Assembly: GCF_036549475.1 (NCBI RefSeq)
Contig: NZ_JAZHLI010000017.1
Span: 19,085 to 83,084, forward strand
Length of the DNA stretch: 64,000 bases
Direction: 5' to 3'
Origin: Aurantimonas sp036549475
GTDB lineage: Bacteria; Pseudomonadota; Alphaproteobacteria; Rhizobiales; Rhizobiaceae
In this document: one piece after another, positions 61,762 to 64,000 of the stretch
How the letters are laid out: every line of letters starts with the position of its first letter
Position numbering within the stretch: the first letter of the stretch is position 1
Program-made: the position numbers and the translations under genes
Notes under the pieces: model-generated
What the model saw: the letters and a program-made list of their open reading frames with translations, nothing else
Database searches by the model: none
Told to the model about the DNA's origin: nothing

Positions 61762-62636
61762 GATGCACTCTCCGTTGAGGCCGGCTTGCCGGCAGAGGAT
61801 GTGTCAGGGCCCGAACCGGACGGGACGCCTGTCGCGAAAGCCTGCGTTGGCCGCAGGTCTGTGATGCTGGAAAACTCGGCGAACAGCCGGCCCCAGCCGG
61901 TGATCCGGGCCGTGTCGAGGTCGACGAGGCGGGCCGTGGCCCATGCCGTGATGGCAACCGAGTCGATGACGGGGATGTTGAATTCGCGTTCCAGCGCGGC
62001 TGCCACCGGTGCGCCGCGGAAATTCGTGCAGACGATCGCGATCATCTGCGGTCTTGCTGCCGCAACGCCGCGAACGCAGTCGGCGACGGCGTCCGGCGTG
62101 TACTGGCAGAACGAAAAATTGCCGCGGTCTTCCAGATGCCGCTCGGCCACCACCTCGATGCCCTGACGGGTATAATTGGAAATGATCCGCTCCTGCACCT
62201 CGCCGAGATACGGCGTGACCAAGCCGATCCGCGTGACACCTGCAGCCTGGAACAGGCGGTCATAGGCCAGCATCGTCGTCGTCGCGGCGATGCCGGTGGC
62301 GGCCTCGATTTCCTGGCACAGCGCCAGATCACGCTCCAGCCCGAGCCAGGCTGACGAGGTGCCGTTCCACGCGATGACGTCGACGCGGGCATCGGCCAAG
62401 AGATGGGCGGCATCGAGAACCGGACCGAGGTCGAACTGCGCCTGCGAGCCTTTCGACATGGAAATCTCGGTGACCCGGAACCGGCCGAAATGCACACTGG
62501 CCTCTGCGCCGAACGAGCGGAGGATCTCGGCCGTGTAGGGCTCGAGCACCGTGTTCGACGACGGCGTCAGCATCCCGATTCGTGCCGGCATGCTCCTGAT
62601 CGGGCCATCTGGCCGCATGGCCTGCGAGAGTTCCAA
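61758..62636 (-). CDS. Asp/Glu racemase-superfamily protein with a single catalytic cysteine (arylmalonate decarboxylase/maleate isomerase-like)
   Basis: 292 residues: RIGMLTPSSNTVLEPYT, SMSKGSQAQFDLGPVLDAAHLL, DVIAWNGTSSAWLGLERD and MIAIVCTNFRGAPVAAALE. In two-cysteine members the first site reads CTS; here it is GTS (Gly92), while Cys203 of the second site (CTNFRG) is kept. That is the arrangement of arylmalonate decarboxylase, which has Gly in the first position. The protein begins at TTG 62636, or at one of two ATG codons inside (62618 or 62588); the family usually starts at the RIGMLTPSS stretch. First gene of the operon, so it acts on the imported substrate or its product. Confidence 0.85.
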   Translation of the reverse strand: MELSQAMRPDGPIRSMPARIGMLTPSSNTVLEPYTAEILRSFGAEASVHFGRFRVTEISMSKGSQAQFDLGPVLDAAHLLADARVDVIAWNGTSSAWLGLERDLALCQEIEAATGIAATTTMLAYDRLFQAAGVTRIGLVTPYLGEVQERIISNYTRQGIEVVAERHLEDRGNFSFCQYTPDAVADCVRGVAAARPQMIAIVCTNFRGAPVAAALEREFNIPVIDSVAITAWATARLVDLDTARITGWGRLFAEFSSITDLRPTQAFATGVPSGSGPDTSSAGKPASTESAS

Positions 62637-62676
62637 TCGTGCCTACCTTCATTCCGCATTCCTCTGGAACTCCATA

Positions 62677-62695
62677 TTCAATTGTTAATTGAATG
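62677..62695. promoter_or_regulatory. Palindromic operator before the racemase-TRAP-amidase operon
   Basis: ATTCAATTGTTAATTGAAT, perfect eight-base arms around a three-base spacer, 41 bases upstream of the racemase-like start. The strength and position suggest a regulator site; the GntR/FCD protein at 55696 is the nearest candidate. Confidence 0.6.
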
Positions 62696-62989
62696 TCATG
62701 TAAAGCCCTGTTTTTGATGAAATATACGCCATTGCGCTGGTGAATTGGATTGCAGTCTGCCCATTTGACAGGCGGGGCTGGGCGTCGACCGCGGGCGGAA
62801 ATGTTGGCAGAGTAGCCATGAGATCGGTCGCGCACCGGCTCCAAGGAACCGGGTCGGCGTGTGGCGAAGAGGTGACCTCAGGCATGGTCGTCCCTGCGAC
62901 GCCAGGGGGCCTCAGAAGACCGCGCCTGCACCGACGCAGGAGGTGGCTGCGGTGAGCCGATACGAGGCCCGGCTCGCGGCCCATGAAGG
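62696..62989. other. Gap before the IS1380 remnant
   Basis: About 290 bases with no supported gene. The right part may already be decayed insertion-sequence DNA. Nothing else recognised. Confidence 0.35.
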
Positions 62990-63362
62990 GCGCCCCAGGG
63001 GGCCGGCAAGACGCTGTACGAAGGCGTCTACTGTGCCCGCGGCCAGGCCGAGAACCACATCAAGGCGTGGAAAGCCCATCTCGCCGCCGATCGCACTTCG
63101 TGCAGCAGCGCCGCCGCCCACCAGCTCAGGCTGTTCCTGCATGCCGGCGCCTACTGGCTGATGTGGACCCTGCGCGCCGCCCTGCCGAAGCGCTCGCCGT
63201 GGCGGCGCGCCCAGTTCGACACGCTGCCTGCGTATCGTGAAGATCGCCGCACGCGTCGACGACATGAAGACCCGCATCACGCTGCACCTGCCGATCGCCT
63301 GTCCCGCCGCCCCCCTGATGCGCCTGCTTCTCGAGCGACTGCCGCGCATGGCGCCAGTCTGA
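62990..63362 (+). pseudogene. 3' remnant of an IS1380-family transposase
   Basis: Reads AGKTLYEGVYCARGQAENHIK, HLAADRTSCSSAAAHQLRLF, LHAGAYWLMWTLRAALPKRS, then after a frame change at about 63228 IVKIAARVDDMKTRITLHLP and a stop at 63360. The YCARGQAENHIK and LFLHAGAYWLMW phrases are typical of IS1380 transposases. The first two thirds of the gene are missing and one frameshift is present, so it is dead. Confidence 0.85.
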
Positions 63363-63887
63363 CGACTGCCCCGGCCGTCGCCCCCGCTCGCCCCGAAACC
63401 GCAACCTCAAAACCCGAACATCCCGAACCGCGCCGCCACCGCGAGCGCGCCAACACCCATGGCGGAGCTCGAGAACGCAGAGCGGACACCGTCAACCGCG
63501 CGCTTCAGCGACGACTTGATGCATAGCCCAGGCTGGATCGGTCCAGCGGCGGGCAGGGCCAGCCGTCTCGCTCGATTACCAGCATCGTCTCATTTGCGAT
63601 GTCCCCTGTCTGTGCCCCCGGTTGAACGCGAAATCACCACCGGCGGAAGCGGAGACAGTTCAGATCCCCAGCAGACTGTAGGGAGAGCGCGGCGCACCCG
63701 TCCTTGGCATCTGACGTGCAAAGAAACCATAGGACGCTTGGACGCTTCGCCTACACGGTTTGGAGAGCGAAAATGCCGCGATAGTTACGCAAGGTCATGC
63801 TGACTTATCAATAAAAAAGGCGACGGTACTTCGCGGACCTGCTAATAATGAAGCTAGCATGCTCCATTAAGTGAGTATCGGTGATGC
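63363..63887. other. Gap between the two insertion-sequence remnants
   Basis: About 525 bases. The left end probably holds the right terminus of the IS1380 element; A/T-richer sequence at 63770-63890 contrasts with the rest and may be the end of the second element. No gene supported. Confidence 0.4.
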
Positions 63888-64000
63888 CTAGTGGATTGAC
63901 TCCAACGTTTGGAACCCTCGGCTTCGTGCAGCGATGATGGCGTCTGGATCGGCGCGCCAGACGAAGGGCTTCGGGTTTTGGTTGTGCTCGGCGACGAAGC
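63888..64000 (-). mobile_element. C-terminal end of an IS630-family transposase (5' part outside window)
   Basis: Minus-strand reading FVAEHNQNPKPFVWRADPD then AIIAARSRGFQTLESIH and stop at 63888-63890. FVW.ADPDAIIAA and the C-terminal QTL(E/D)SIH are typical of IS630/Tc1-like DDE transposases. Only about 37 residues are inside the window, so completeness cannot be judged. Confidence 0.8.

Overview
The window is GC-rich, densely coding DNA of a metabolically versatile Alphaproteobacterium. The inositol cluster with an RpiR regulator and an IolC-DUF2090 fusion, the many FCD-type GntR regulators and the number of binding-protein transporters suggest a Hyphomicrobiales or Rhodospirillales-like soil, marine or plant-associated lineage. 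This placement is inferred from gene content only. I saw no rRNA, tRNA or CRISPR array.

Layout. 0-4 kb: cyanophycin (Asp-Arg storage polymer) locus, with cphA (cut by the window edge) and cphB on the minus strand and a divergent isoaspartyl peptidase. 4-9 kb: a small HNH protein, a two-domain KaiC-like ATPase and a hybrid histidine kinase split by a frameshift. 9-16.2 kb: one minus-strand operon of a GntR regulator, a complete Liv-type ABC importer and an acyl-CoA synthetase. 16.2-25.6 kb: a catabolic island with an orphan Bug/TctC binding protein, a class III CoA-transferase, a GntR/FCD regulator, an amidohydrolase, a 3-hydroxyisobutyrate dehydrogenase-like enzyme and a DctPQM TRAP transporter. 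Four copies of a TTGGTATGCCA-like box tie these units together. 25.8-29 kb: a decayed XRE/cupin regulator, a D-2-hydroxyacid (lactate) dehydrogenase and a lactate permease.

29.4-42 kb: a myo-inositol utilisation cluster. Two Gfo/Idh/MocA dehydrogenases and a hydroxypyruvate-isomerase-like protein lie on the minus strand; an RpiR regulator, a sugar ABC importer and iolC-iolD-iolE-iolB lie on the plus strand. GGAA-N6-TTCC operators sit at the divergent promoter and before the transporter. 42-48.3 kb: gene fragments, a class II aldolase, and a detoxification group (VOC protein, two GSTs, a DHFR-like reductase, MarR, a flavodoxin-like oxidoreductase).

48.5-55.4 kb: a five-gene periplasmic thiol-redox and cell-wall operon (DsbD, an Lgt-like/TlpA fusion, two L,D-transpeptidases, a DsbA-like protein), divergent from a PmrA/QseB-like two-component system; a perfect CTTAAG-N5-CTTAAG box lies between them. 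55.7-62.7 kb: a second TRAP catabolic unit with a GntR regulator, a FAH/hydratase-family enzyme, an amidase, DctM, DctQ, DctP and an Asp/Glu-racemase-superfamily enzyme with a single catalytic cysteine. 63-64 kb: remnants of IS1380- and IS630-family transposases, suggesting a mobile-element-rich boundary.

A recurring non-coding pattern is that all five transporter binding-protein genes are followed by a strong GC hairpin, four of them just before the downstream permease or operon genes.
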